A program made the translations under genes and the position numbers. The notes under the pieces are model-generated. The model saw nothing but the letters and a program-made list of their open reading frames with translations. It was not told the DNA's origin and searched no databases. Positions 1 to 10,602 of a stretch of DNA of 64,000 nucleotides are shown here, one piece after another. The first letter of the stretch is position 1; every line of letters begins with the position of its first letter. The stretch is from Prostheceraeus crozeri. Lineage: Eukaryota; Platyhelminthes; Polycladida; Euryleptidae. Where the stretch lies: NCBI GenBank assembly GCA_907163375.1, contig CAJQUW010003226.1:62001-126000 (forward strand). The letters are read 5' to 3'.

Positions 1-590
1 AAGTGCCAAACAAATGAATGAAGACTGCATGTGCAGATGCTGTCATTGGAAGATATGAGTAGACAGACATGCAGTGCGCCATAATGACATTTTCAATTGT
101 GAAATATTTTAGAAGGCTTATCTAATTAACAAATTGAAATTTTCAGGAAGTTCCTACTGCTTTCATCTAACTATTGGGGATTAATTTTATACCCAGCACT
201 AATGTAGACAGTATGCAAGATAATAATGCTGATCTTTATTTCTTGACTTACAAAACGAATGTAATTCGGTGAGTGCAATTACAAAACTGATTTAAACTGA
301 AATGTAGCATGTAACAGAGAAGGAATTTTAACTTCCACGACTGTACAGGGTCGGAAAGGAAGTATGCCATTGCAACGACTGCATTTGAATATTGCAAATA
401 ATAAAGTAGTAGCAAAAACTTCGTGAAGTTGTAGACAGAAATCGTTATATTGAATATAATGATACAAAAAATCCACCATTTTGGTGGTGGAAAGGAGTTT
501 GCAACAGTTCATGCATTTAGGATTTCATGATCATCTCTACGTTGAATTGATCGAAACGGTCAGAGAAAGCAGACTGACTGCCATAGAAAG
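1..590. other. Unassigned sequence
   Basis: AT-rich sequence with no recognisable gene, repeat or mobile element. The short open frames here have no recognisable motif. It lies downstream of the inferred minus-strand host gene end at 8376, so it is probably intergenic. Confidence 0.4.
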
Positions 591-1134
591 TAGCTCGCTC
601 AATGAATAATCGCTATTCAAGTGAAAGTCCTTAGTAGAATAGAAACCCATTCGTCCTGGCAATGTGCAAAAGATGCACCCGAAGGAGCGCAGTGGGACCA
701 GAGTACCAACAATCTAGCTCATTCCACCCAGCACCAAACTAACAGCAGCCCTGCACCACCCCTGGAGGCCCTGTCACAAAGGATGCAGACATACAAGGAC
801 ATTAAGCCGGCAAGGGACATAGCTGCTTCTATGGGAAGGTCCCATCAAGCTCCTTAACCCCGGTTCGTTTGCACCTGTGTCACGCTGACTTCCAACGAAA
901 ACAACTTTTCCAGCAATCCTCTCCGTTATGAGGGACGTGCTCAGTACCGCTGACTGGCGTTTCAGGGGTACATTGACAGTTACAAGAGTGTCTCCCCCAG
1001 TCACAAGCACTAGCTCGTACGGGCCAGGAACCCAACAAGAACCAACCCTGACATTGCTAGCTCAATGAACAAACCCTATTAATATGAAAGTTCATAGTAG
1101 AATAGAGACCCATTTGTCCTGGCAATGTGTCAAA
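591..1134. repeat. Imperfect direct repeat pair enclosing a GC-richer insert
   Basis: A segment of about 78 bp occurs at 591-670 and again at 1058-1134 in the same orientation with scattered differences (shared core AGTAGAATAGA then CCTGGCAATGTG). The roughly 387 bp between them is clearly richer in G and C than its surroundings. It has short open frames on both strands that I do not recognise. This could be a segmental duplication with an insertion, or a small element with direct terminal repeats. No coding function is claimed. Confidence 0.55.
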
Positions 1135-1532
1135 ATTTAAGTTATCTGCTGCACTGCAAAGCTATTTACCGAATTATCTACAATACTAGCATCATTCACA
1201 TATTGCCGTTCAACGATTCTTACACGATGGGGTATTAAAATTAATAAAAAGTATCATAATGGATTCAGCTAAAAAAGAATTACAAATCTCTAAATTTTTG
1301 CCATGTAGGTCGAAATAAGATCATTTTTGATATTTCATGAACGGGTGCAGTATCTCGTGATGCTCATTTCCTGAAAATATAGCACTCAGAAATTATAATT
1401 GCATGTCTTTAGCGGGAGTTACAATTATGTACATGTAGACGATGATAGAACACATGAGCCATAGGCCTGTATCTGAGGAGATATATCTCATCTGCACTTG
1501 TTATTAGGTTGACGAGCAGACGCATAACCATA
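1135..1532. other. Unassigned sequence
   Basis: Nothing recognised between the direct repeat and the foldback element; no long open frame and no terminal repeats. Confidence 0.4.
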
Positions 1533-2285
1533 TAGTCCGGGAGCTAGCGTGAAGTTGTGCAGGGAACGAGGTAGTACATAAAACTTTCACATAGCATAGT
1601 ACACCTCTAACCTACTGCTAAACTTCGCGTCTGCCGGATCAGATCATTTGCTTTTCAGAAATAGAGAGGATAACACAATCCTATGTATTTCCAGTGGTAA
1701 AATTGTGACATTTAAGGTGTTGACTCCATTTTTTCGAATTTTTGCTCATAAAAGTTACACAAATTGGTATTTTGTTGAACTGGTTATTATAGAAATCATC
1801 TACAGATCATGATCTTTCAAATGAGTTATCATTCAGTGACAGAGGATGAAGTAAAGTGTACAAACAGACACTTTTCGTTAAAGTATATCAACAATTTTCC
1901 TGAAAATTCTATGTCAAAATTTGCAGTTACACCAACGAAAAGTGTCTGTTTGTACACTTTACTTCATCCTCTGTCACTGAATGATAACTCATTTGAAAGA
2001 TCATGATCTGTAGATGATTTCTATAATAACCAGTTCAACAAAATACCAATTTGTGTAACTTTTATGAGCAAAAAATCGAAAAAATGGAGTCAACACCTTA
2101 AATGTCACGATTTTACCACTGGAAATACATAGGATTGTACAGTATTATCCTCTCTATTTCTGAAAAGCAAATGATCTGATCCGGCAGACGCGAAGTTTTG
2201 CAGTAGGTTAGAGGTGTACTATGCTATGTGAAAGTTTTATGTACTACCTCGTTCCCTGCACAAGTTCGCGCTAGCTCCCGGACTA
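1533..2285. mobile_element. 753-bp foldback (long-inverted-repeat) element
   Basis: Two arms of about 350 bp (1533-1879 and 1934-2285) are near-perfect reverse complements with only a handful of mismatches, separated by a 54-bp loop. The outer ends are TAGTCCGGGAGCTAGCG and its complement. The flanks show ATA on each side, compatible with a 3-bp target duplication, as PIF/Harbinger elements make, or a TA-type site; the superfamily is unresolved. No coding capacity is seen. High arm similarity suggests a fairly recent insertion or arm homogenisation. The 65-residue open frame inside simply reads across the palindrome and is not a gene. Confidence 0.85.
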
Positions 2286-2915
2286 ATACGACACTTTGTA
2301 AACTCATCGCAGTTTTGATTTCAACATTTATTTGGATGACGAAGAGGAGTATTGACATACTCCTGTATGTAAGCTCTTTATTCAAATTTTTCCCTTGAAA
2401 ATTGAGTTGACAAAGTGACGCCCGCATCAAAAACTGTAGTTTGCGATAAGATTTCGAACTCAGGACCATTTCCAATGGAAAGAGCAATCTCAGAAGCCCT
2501 CCGGTTATGTCTTTATCTCAAAATCTAAAATTTTGTGGATGCGCCCCTTCGTCAACCCAGGAACGAATTTATGTATTACTACTAAATTATTGCACACATG
2601 AGCACAACCGGTGGCAAATCCATCCTTGATTTCTTTTGGTTACTTTCTCGTTCTTAAGAAAAGTCAGTCAAAACGTCACATGAGAAGCGATCAGATGTCA
2701 CAAAAATTTAAAACATTTTATCACTACCGATCTCAAAATCGGTGACAAAACTGCTTTAGTGCAATATAATGTCGTCGCGACTTCATCGACTGCTTCTACT
2801 ACATGGTTATCGCTGCATTTTCACACTGTCCCTTCGGAGATGAATTTATAATTGTGCGCTGCTATTGTCAATGCTGACATATTCTTCGATTCAACCGACC
2901 GGCTGAATACTGTAC
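2286..2915. other. Unassigned; possibly 5' region of the following LINE
   Basis: No gene seen. The stretch just before 2916 may be 5' untranslated sequence of the CR1-like LINE that follows, but the border cannot be placed by eye. Confidence 0.3.
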
Positions 2916-3726
2916 GTGCAGAGTATGCCCTCAAACAAAAAAGAGAAACGAGAAACTTCAATAGAAGCGTCTAGACATGATGTTATTACTACTCTGAAAA
3001 GTGAAATTGTGTCCTTGGGAGATGTCATCCATGGTCTTACTGGTCGAGCTGCGGATCTCGAAAACCAAATTTCGGAGGTGAAAGGAAATATGAGCAACCG
3101 GTTAGTGAACCTTCTGTTTTCAAACTATGAATTTAACTTTCATGAATCCCAGTGTTATTGCTCAGGAAGCATAAATGAGAATATCCAGACAAAATAACAT
3201 CATCTTCACTGGTATGCCCTTATGCAGTGACGGGAACCTGGAAGAGAGAGAAAGATAAAAGACGAGCTTGAATGCGAAAAAGTGTTGACATTTCTTGACT
3301 TATCTTGCGATGAGCTTGTTGGTGCATATCACATTGGAAGATCCGGCAATGCATCCTCTAATATGCCCAAAATTAGATTCAAAACGGTTGATGGAAAATT
3401 TTAAAGCTTTAAAGAAATCCAGAAATCTTCGAGACCATTATGACCCGTGGGTATGACTAACGTTAAGTTCACGTCAATCCAGATAGAACCACTATCCAGC
3501 AAAAAGAACATCGAACCCTTCATCAAGAGTTGCAACAGCGAATCGCATCGGATAAAAATGTGAAAATGCACAAAGGGAAAATCACAGATTGCGAGTCGAA
3601 TTTTCATCAGAGCTTTTAAATAGACTGAAATTACATCGATACATTACCTTCGTTATTCCTAGGTAACATAGGGTCGCTTCATCGTCGAAACTCTGATGAA
3701 CTTCGCTTGTTCATCAACTTTGTTTC
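2916..3726 (+). mobile_element. CR1-like LINE, ORF1 and start of endonuclease
   Basis: The first frame (2916-3197) encodes a Lys/Glu-rich coiled-coil-like start of a LINE ORF1. Shifted frames continue with IIFTGMP, AYHIGRSGNASS and ALKKSRNLRDHYDPW, matching the ORF1 layout of the LINEs at 49.0 and 52.7 kb (a helix, then an IGR motif, then an L..T..R..YVNPD-type tail). Near 3662-3715 the start of an apurinic-type endonuclease appears (SLHRR.SDELRLFINF). There the element is cut by a second LINE and resumes at about 5301. ORF1 carries several frameshifts and stops, so this is an old dead copy. Confidence 0.7.
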
Positions 3727-5300
3727 AATATTTGAATATCAAAATCGCTGAGCAGATGAAATATAAAAGTTAAGACACACCTGAGGTTTGATGCGTGAGA
3801 GACAGTACAGGCAATGTTGTCTCACAACCAGATGAGGTCAAAGCACGACAGTTCCTATTTTCATCACGCGGCAGATCGTTGAGCATTATAATACCAAACG
3901 CAAAATGGTGTGTGTGGCTTTTATTGACTTGGAAAAAGATTTTGATAGAGTTCCAAGGGAAGTTCTGCGATGGTTGCTTAGAAAGATTTGTGCGGAGGAC
4001 TGGCTTGTCAGAGCTATCATGTCACACTGCTACGGTTGTAAGACCATCTTTTGGAGGTAGTGACAGCTTCACGGTTGATGTTAGTGAGCATCATGGCTCT
4101 CTACTGAGCCCATACTGAGAGTAAACAGTAATCAGCTAGAATCAAACAAGAATTTTTTTCCGCCTGGGAAACGAGCATTTCGTCGAAAGGTCTGAAGATG
4201 AACACAAAAAAGACCGAAACACTTGTTAGTAGAACAAGGAATCGGACAGACAGAAAATACCAGAAAGCGAAATGGCCATGCAGGATATGTGTTAGTGGAG
4301 TCGGAAGCAACTGTATTCGGTGTACTTCCTGCACGAGGTGGGCGTATGCGAGATGCAGCAAAGTGAAAGGAAACCTGAGCAACCGGCCAACTTCGTTTGC
4401 CGAGCATGTGCATTAGGGTCAAATATGGAGTGTGTCGACATGGAAGGAGCTCGCCTTGACTGTGCGAACAGTTTCTCCCATCTTGGGACATTCTCGATAG
4501 CTCTGGAAGTATAAAATCTAGTGTTTTAGTGGCCATCGCGGAGTAAAATGATTTTTTTTGGCTTAAAATTAAATTCAATGCAAATTAATTTGCATTGACC
4601 GTGATCAAGCATCAGTGCGAAAATTTGGGTTGCTTATAAATTTAGTTAGTTTTTATTTCTTGATTTTGCGTGGAAGAAGGGCCACTAAGCCAAATTTTAA
4701 ACCAAAAAAAAGCTCTGGAAGTGTTGAGTTAGCAGTAGTGTCAAGAATGAGATGTGGATGGTGTAAATTCCATGAACTGCAATCCTTCTTGACCTACAAT
4801 GGTCCATCTTTGAGAACCAAGGGTTGTGTGTATGGAGCCTGTGTGCGACAAGCTATGCCTTATGGTTGAGAGTCATGGCCGCTGCTTTCATCCCATGAGA
4901 AGATGCTTGAGCGTGTGGAAATGTGAATGTTAAGGTGGATGTGTGGTGTAAGACTATCGGACAGGAAATCGAATGATGGCATCAGAAATCAATGGGTCTT
5001 GCCAACATCACAGACGTCGCGAGAAGGCAAAGACTAAGTTGATTAGACCACGTGGTAAGAAGAGATGAGACAGAGTGGATCAGAATCATTATGTGGATGG
5101 AAGTATTGTAGATGGTAAAAGAAGAGCAGGAAGACAAAAGAAGACCTGGAAACAAGTATTGAAAGATTACCTCAAACGTGCTGGAGCCCCGGAATCGGAC
5201 GCTCGTGATCGGCCGAAATGGAAGTCCATACTGAAGCGGCAAACGTCTAACCAAGCAGTTTCTGGAAGCAGAGGACGCAAAAAGGGATAAGTAAGTGAGT
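3727..5300 (+). mobile_element. RTE-like LINE fragment inserted in the CR1-like LINE
   Basis: Reverse-transcriptase motif A is readable near 3905-3975 (VCVAFIDLEKDFDRVPREVL), followed by a degenerate motif-B region (VSEHHGSLLSPY). A cysteine cluster of PHD or zinc-knuckle type follows at 4270-4400 (WPCRICVSGVGSNCIRC). After a 200-bp insert the C-terminal region continues (LRWMCGVRLSDRKSNDGIR, GRQKKTWKQVLKDYLKRAG near 5130-5180). This order (RT, Cys cluster, RW.CG, GRxKKTW) is known from RTE-like non-LTR elements of many invertebrates. The copy is 5'-truncated, has multiple frameshifts and has lost most of the RT core. It ends with a short AAGTAAGTGAGTGA tail, RTE-style. The left border is approximate. 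Confidence 0.7.
4511..4710. mobile_element. 200-bp insert with 12-bp target duplication (SINE or MITE)
   Basis: The 12-mer AGCTCTGGAAGT occurs exactly at 4499-4510 and 4711-4722, flanking this segment, and the LINE coding sequence resumes on the far side, so this is an insertion. Inside are inverted words (TTAGTGGCC with GGCCACTAA, and TTTTTTTTGG with CCAAAAAAAA) and the palindrome AATGCAAATTAATTTGCATT. It ends in ACCAAAAAAA next to the right duplication. The 12-bp duplication and A-rich end suggest LINE-driven retroposition, while the inverted words suggest a MITE. No tRNA-like boxes were found. Confidence 0.75.
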
Positions 5301-6250
5301 GATTTCGTCCGTCACTTATCGCTATTAGTGAAACGTGTACAAATAACGACATACCCAACTCCTCAATTTCCATCCACGGCTACTCTATCTTCCGTCATGA
5401 TCGTTGTGATGCTCGTCGTAATGGGGGAGATTGTGTGTACATCGACGAAAAAACTCAAGCAACTGCGACTGAAAGTGCTCCGATCAACCCAGATTACATT
5501 GAATGCCTTTGGCTGCATCTTTCATACTACAACATAATTCTCCTTGTGATATATGTGCCTCCAGGTCTTTTGACTTCTCAACCATCCATTGCTTTAAATT
5601 ACATTATCGATACTTCTGATGGCATCAAAATTTGTGACACTTGGTGACTTGAACGACTTGCCGACTGATGAGATCGAGATACTTTGTATACAAAACAAAT
5701 AGTAAACCTTCTCACCAGTGAACATTCGATCCTCGACAAAAATCTCCTACATGTTGATTTGATTGATAGTTATGAGGATCCAATTGCAACTCCGCCTACA
5801 GGCAGCATCATGATCACTCTTCGATTTTGCTCAACTCACTTCAATCACGCAGTTCTAACATACGCCGACTGGTGAAAGAATACGACAACAGACAGTCGAA
5901 CATAAACATGTTTCTACTGAAATTGCAGCGTGTACTTTGGCATCACATGTACCGTGCTGAAGTATCGCTGATGAAAAGGTGAATTTCTTCTACACTCATT
6001 TCTTATCAGCTATGGAAATGATCCCTTTTGCCACTTACTGTCTGAAATAGCGCTTCATGATCACGTGAACTTTGACCAATGCTTCTCCTCTCCGTCATCG
6101 CACGCACGGATAAAACTCGCATCATCAAATCAATCTTCATATGTGTAGCTTCTTATGACACATACCTTCTTAAACAATAACGCAAACTCTTTCCCATTGT
6201 TTTTAAGTTGTGAGTTTTAGTTATCTCTCTTCGTTCCGTTTTACATATAA
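5301..6250 (+). mobile_element. CR1-like LINE, endonuclease and C-terminal remnant
   Basis: Continuation of the LINE begun at 2916. The frame at 5305-5650 reads as an endonuclease/exonuclease/phosphatase domain (FRPSLIAISETCT, SIFRHDR, RRNGGDCVYI, VIYVPPGL). A GDLND-like metal site follows at about 5647-5662 and an ILDKNLL segment after it. Past 5900 only scraps remain (VNFFYTHFLSAM near 5980), and the reverse transcriptase appears to be missing through deletion. The last part, about 6100-6220, resembles the SFL.HTFLN C-terminus of such elements. Dead copy with frameshifts. Confidence 0.65.
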
Positions 6251-6286
6251 GCAAATGAGGATGATAGCTAAAGTCTTATTACTGTA

Positions 6287-6288
<2 letters not shown>

Positions 6289-6348
<60 letters not shown>

Positions 6349-6350
6349 AT
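6289..6350. repeat. (TA)n microsatellite
   Basis: About 60 bp of almost uninterrupted TA dinucleotides with one TTTA interruption near the right end. It lies just after the LINE remnant. A shorter TA run sits at 16748-16772. Confidence 0.95.
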
Positions 6351-7587
6351 TACTATTCACAATCAAGTGTTATCGCATAAGATTATCAATAATATTGAGT
6401 ATCAAAATTCAAGTGTTTGTAATAAGTTGAATGTGCAGAGCATCTGATCAGTTAATGACAATTTCATCAAAATGAGTAGTTGAAGTCAAGAACATTGAAA
6501 ACATGTAGGCTTATAGTCAATACATGCAAAATACTCGTTCTTACATCTATTATACATTCCTGTATAACTCAGCAGTCAAACCAAGGATGGGTTTGCCATC
6601 TGTTCGATGCACATGCATGGCAGATAGATAATTGTAAGATACTAAAAAGTAAACAATGAAAGATAATTTTCAACATGTAATGTTTGACATCGTTCTGTGA
6701 TATTGACTGAAATACGCTTTCCTATGAATGAAAAACATCGTGAGAACAGAAGACATCAAGGATGAATTTGCCACAGGTTTTGATCATGTATGAGATACTC
6801 TAATGGACAAACAAATGAATCGGCAAAACGTATATTCCATGTATGTCCTTTTAGAGTGAATTTAACAATTCCTAACAATCAGTTATCTATGGACCTTCCC
6901 ACCAATTTATCCATTCCACTCTTCATCCTTTCCATTTTATCCATGGGCATAGTAGATAGATTGTTGTTTGCAAGAGACCTACTTATAAACGATGGTTTTT
7001 AGCAATTGACTCAGCTACCTTATCTTAAGCAATCTTTCGTCTAAATCACTCTTCTGCAATGTATCATGCTGTTATCTGTGGACATCATAAAGTAATTTTC
7101 TATCTGTTTCGTAGATGCCTACGGCAATTAGAATTATAATCAAACCAGTTTTATGCTCTGAAGCACATTAGGTACATGGTCTTTCTTGCATGTGGCCAAG
7201 TTTCTTTTTATAGTCCAGGCAATATATATTTTAACCCGCCACAAATTGCTATAGTTTCAAGAGTGGGTTTATATTGTGGAGAAAAATCCCTTATCAACAC
7301 ATCAAAAATCTAGGAACATGTAGTTAGTGGAGTACCTTGAACTTTCCACTTGAAGTCACGAGTTTATTCGAAATATACATACTTGCTTACTCCAATGAAA
7401 TGGCAGATATAGATCTGCGACATCTGCAACAGCCACTCAAAATGAAGCGCTGTAGCTTTGTCTCACTAACTGCATTTACCTTCCGCATGGCTCCCACCAA
7501 TATCAGCTATGTCTTTTGAATTATGTCTTTTCCTAGTGATAAGATTTCTCTGTCAATTAGTTCAACAATACTTGTAACTATCTGCAG
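6351..7587. other. Unassigned intergenic sequence
   Basis: No recognisable coding, splice-site pair or element. Two short similar phrases (AAGGATGGGTTTGCC near 6582 and AAGGATGAATTTGCCAC near 6758) may be traces of an old dispersed repeat. The 60-70 residue open frames here carry no known motif. Confidence 0.35.
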
Positions 7588-7962
7588 ATGCAATCGGATG
7601 CAGATTTCTACAAGTTAAGCCACAAATCTGCGAGTTTTACCATGAATAAACGATTACTTTCTGCAACTACCGTCTTGTGAAAACGCATAGCTGTTTAAAC
7701 CGCTAGGTCGAAAACGCGCTTATGTACCCTTGTCCTGTAGATAACTTTCCTAGGCACCTGTAGGATGCAAATTGATAAAGATTTATATAAGTTAGGACAC
7801 AAATTTTCATTTCTTCCATCAATAAGCGAAGCATGTTTGCAAATACTCTCATGTGAATATGCATAGAAATTCAAACATCTGCATCAAAAACACGTTTCCG
7901 CACAGCTATCATCCAATACACATTCTGAAGTACCTGTAGATGCAAATTGATGAAAATTTGCT
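7588..7962. repeat. Diverged tandem duplication, period about 176 bp
   Basis: Units start at 7588, 7764 and 7939, each with GATGCAA plus a similar start, and continue in parallel (CAAGTTAAGCCACAAAT versus TAAGTTAGGACACAAAT; GTGAAAACGCATAG versus GTGAATATGCATAG; CACCTGTAG at each unit end). Two full copies and about 24 bp of a third are visible. The copies differ at many sites, so the duplication is old. Function unknown. Confidence 0.7.
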
Positions 7963-7974
7963 TTGACTATGGCA

Positions 7975-8162
7975 AGGGAAAAATCTAGGTGTGTTTCTAT
8001 CAGTTGAATCTCCATCACCTGCCTCAATTGCCTGGACTATTATCCCACTCTCATAAAGCAAGAATGCAGAGTGCACCTGCCGAAGTTTGCTCCGACCTAG
8101 GTTAGAACCACGTCCTCTCGGACGCAGAGCGAACACTCTAACACAAGGCCACAGCACAGACC
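7975..8162 (-). mobile_element. tRNA-derived SINE (minus strand)
   Basis: Read on the minus strand from 8162, the head resembles a tRNA gene: an A-box-like stretch (GCCTTGTGTTAGAGTGTTCG) and a B-box-like GGTTCTAACC at 8097-8109, about 40 bp apart. The body then runs to about 7975 without a clear tail. The Pol III promoter arrangement is typical of tRNA-derived SINEs. The B box differs from the consensus, so this copy is degenerate. Confidence 0.5.
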
Positions 8163-8375
8163 TTAAAGAGATATATGCATAGTAGGTTGTAGTTAATGTC
8201 TTTCATTTGTGACCTCTTGACTGAATTCAACACACTGAAATCAAACGGTAATCAGTTGATGCGTTTGATATTGTTTTTGTTAATGGGTGCGAGAAGTCAG
8301 AGAAAATGAAATTATCGCTTTTTTGAAGGAACCAGTTGGAATTGAAACTTCAGAAAACCATCTAAAAGCTAAGTT

Positions 8376-8476
8376 TTACACATTGACTGTAGCCAACTTT
8401 TCGTTTGCGTTCGTCCTAGAAAGAGATCCTGGCTCCCGTACTTGAAGGTTGATGGCATCACTCCTTTGCGGTGTCT
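8376..8476 (-). CDS. Host gene, inferred last coding exon
   Basis: Terminal exon of the minus-strand gene inferred across this window. The acceptor is a good pyrimidine tract ending ATTTATACAG just above 8476. The frame starts with two bases completing a codon from the exon at 8726, then reads TPQRSDAINLQVREPGSLS and LSRTNANEKLATVNV to a TAA at 8376-8378. The product's tail is hydrophilic, with no membrane segment or known domain. No AATAAA signal was found on the minus strand down to the SINE at 8162, so the 3' UTR end is not placed. Phase fits all upstream exons. The function of the protein is unknown. Confidence 0.45.
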
Positions 8477-8725
8477 CTGTATAAATGCACAAAGAATTAT
8501 TGCATGAAACACATGTTAACCAGTTTCCTGCATGAAAACTAGTACAAATGTTTCAGCTGAATGCGATATAACAAAAAGCACACAGACATTCAACATCATA
8601 AACTTAGGCCGACATATCGAGGATTCTTATGTGCAGCAATCAACCAGATAAAAGAGGTTTCAGATGGAAATATGAATATATGAATTATGCGCAACATGAC
8701 ACTGAAATCATAGACTAAAACTTAC

Positions 8726-8754
8726 CTGGATAGGGACGTGAACTCTCATCAATC
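8726..8754 (-). CDS. Host gene, 29-bp micro-exon
   Basis: A strong acceptor (T8 run then ATTGTAG) and a strong donor (CCAG then GTAAGTTTTA) on the minus strand bound exactly 29 bp. In the phase required by its neighbours it reads IDESSRPYP with one spare base at each end, joining to a Trp codon upstream and a Glu codon downstream. Micro-exons of this size occur in animal genes. A 29-bp unit alone is weak evidence; support comes from both splice sites and phase agreement. Confidence 0.42.
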
Positions 8755-9571
8755 CTACAATAAAAAAAAGCAAAGCATCATCAATGCCCAGATCACTTTG
8801 CTCCATATGGGAGCTATAGAAATGGGTAAAACAAGGATAACAGGGACATCAAAGTAGAAAGGGAACATAATTGGATTGAATATAGACAGCATTTTCTCGA
8901 AGGTTTGATGTCTGTCGATTAAAGATCTTTCTGTTGTGCGACAAATACGTTAGAATTGACATTAAAACTGTATTCTACTTATTAAAATATATTACATGAA
9001 AAAGCTCAAACGGTTCATGTTTTGAAAAGTGAGAAAGTATGAACTATCAACGGTCGAAATATCATCATCATACAAACATAAATGAAAACTGAGCTGGCTT
9101 CTAACTGATGATTAAAGACTTAACTGCGACAAACTTGAGATCAGACATTGTACATCATCGCTTAAGAAATTTTATAACTTTGATACCAAGATACTCAAGA
9201 TGATAGATGTCATTCTCAACAGGAGTAATCATTTGAACCTCTATTTCAGTAATAGATGATGATCAAAATAAATGAATTCAATGTTACTGAAACACTTTGT
9301 ACTTCTCGTCGGAATCGGTTTATTTTGAGGCAATTTGATAGTACTCAGACAATTTTGAAAGCTTTGACGATCAGATAGAATATTAATCAAGAAGACGATT
9401 AGGAAGGCAACGTTATTGGTGCTGTAGCAATGAAACCCTTCAACCATCGTCAAGAATGAGTTCATGTATTAGATAATTTAGTAAAAACATGCAGAAGTTG
9501 AGAAGATGAAGTAAAGGAGATGGTGCCACAAAACATCCCGTTAGGAGAGGGTGACTAAAGAATGTAATTAC

Positions 9572-9599
9572 CACTCGCAGGCAGCATCGCCAAATTGAG
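9572..9599 (-). CDS. Host gene, 28-bp micro-exon
   Basis: Minus-strand acceptor TTATTGAATTTCAG and donor GTG then GTAATTAC bound 28 bp. It starts with two bases that complete a Thr codon with the exon at 15984, reads QFGDAACE, and leaves two bases that form Trp with the next micro-exon. The donor is weaker than its neighbours' (GTAATT). Accepted because the phase is right on both sides. Confidence 0.38.
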
Positions 9600-10602
9600 C
9601 TGAAATTCAATAATTAAACAATTCTGAACATGGATGCCTTTATAAAATGTACCAGCTACGAAGAATAATACTGTTAAGTTTTACAAATGCAGTAAAAACA
9701 GAAGCTAGCGATGTTACCAGTTTCTTGTTAGGCACTACAATTTCAAAGTTGGCATGGATCTAATGAAAATGCCAAATTAGTCTACAAATTTAGGTTTCAA
9801 CACGTTTTTAGAGCTGAAGAGGTGCTAGATATGTGAGCATCAAAATAATTCTTTTATAACTGAAATAGCTTTAGTTTTTGTTAGGTCTGACGTATGAAAT
9901 TTAATTTTTTTCTTTGAATGCTTTGGCGGTGCTAGCGCACAGGTGCAAGATCTTCCACAGTGCGGATTTCTTCTCGATTCTTTGGTCAGGTAAGTGCAGT
10001 CGGATAATCAAAGGAGTAGGTGTCTTTGATAGAGGCCTACTGGCCGTCATTCTCTAGAAATACCTCTTGATGTGCAAATGCAACATGTAGGAGTATATTA
10101 TAAATTGCTTCAATGAATATGCAGTGGTAAATGAAGTGAAGTCGCCTATATTGCAACTTTTTGTAGCCTATTTTTCTAGAGATGGAGTTAAAAGAAACTA
10201 AAATGTGCATTGTTAGATGAATTGAAAATAATTGTCAATAAATATAAAAAAATAATTAATACTAACTTGCGAACTAGTAAATAGTTACTAAAATTAAAGA
10301 CTGAAAATTAGAAATAATATATCAATATTTCGAATGTGTTTGATCTAAGTTTCAAAGTCATACAATTTCCCCGTCATTGTGTTTACTCAGTTCGTGAATT
10401 GAGCTTTTACATTATCATGTTTTACTTCATAATGTGCAGCGCCATTGGATTAGGATTTGCAAACAATAAGAAAGAAAATCTTGATGCCTATGGAGTGTTG
10501 CAGTCAGCGAAATTATGCATTGTCAATAACATTTCTAAGTTCATTCTAAGTTCTATCTAATTCATTCTAACTATCTATCTCATTCATCTATCTAAGTTCA
10601 TT
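9600..10602. other. Inferred intron sequence
   Basis: AT-rich sequence with no recognisable element. A plus-strand stretch at 9950-10003 has splice-like borders but no partner exon. The region ends in CTATCTAT and AAGTTCATTC short repeats at about 10540-10610. Confidence 0.35.

Noticed and set aside
4132-4578. 148-residue minus-strand frame
   Set aside because: Reverse shadow of the RTE-like LINE cysteine cluster and the insert; no motif of its own.
9950-10003. Plus-strand 54-bp open segment ending in a GTCAG then GTAAGTGCAG donor
   Set aside because: No plus-strand partner exons in phase were found; one good donor in 64 kb is expected by chance.
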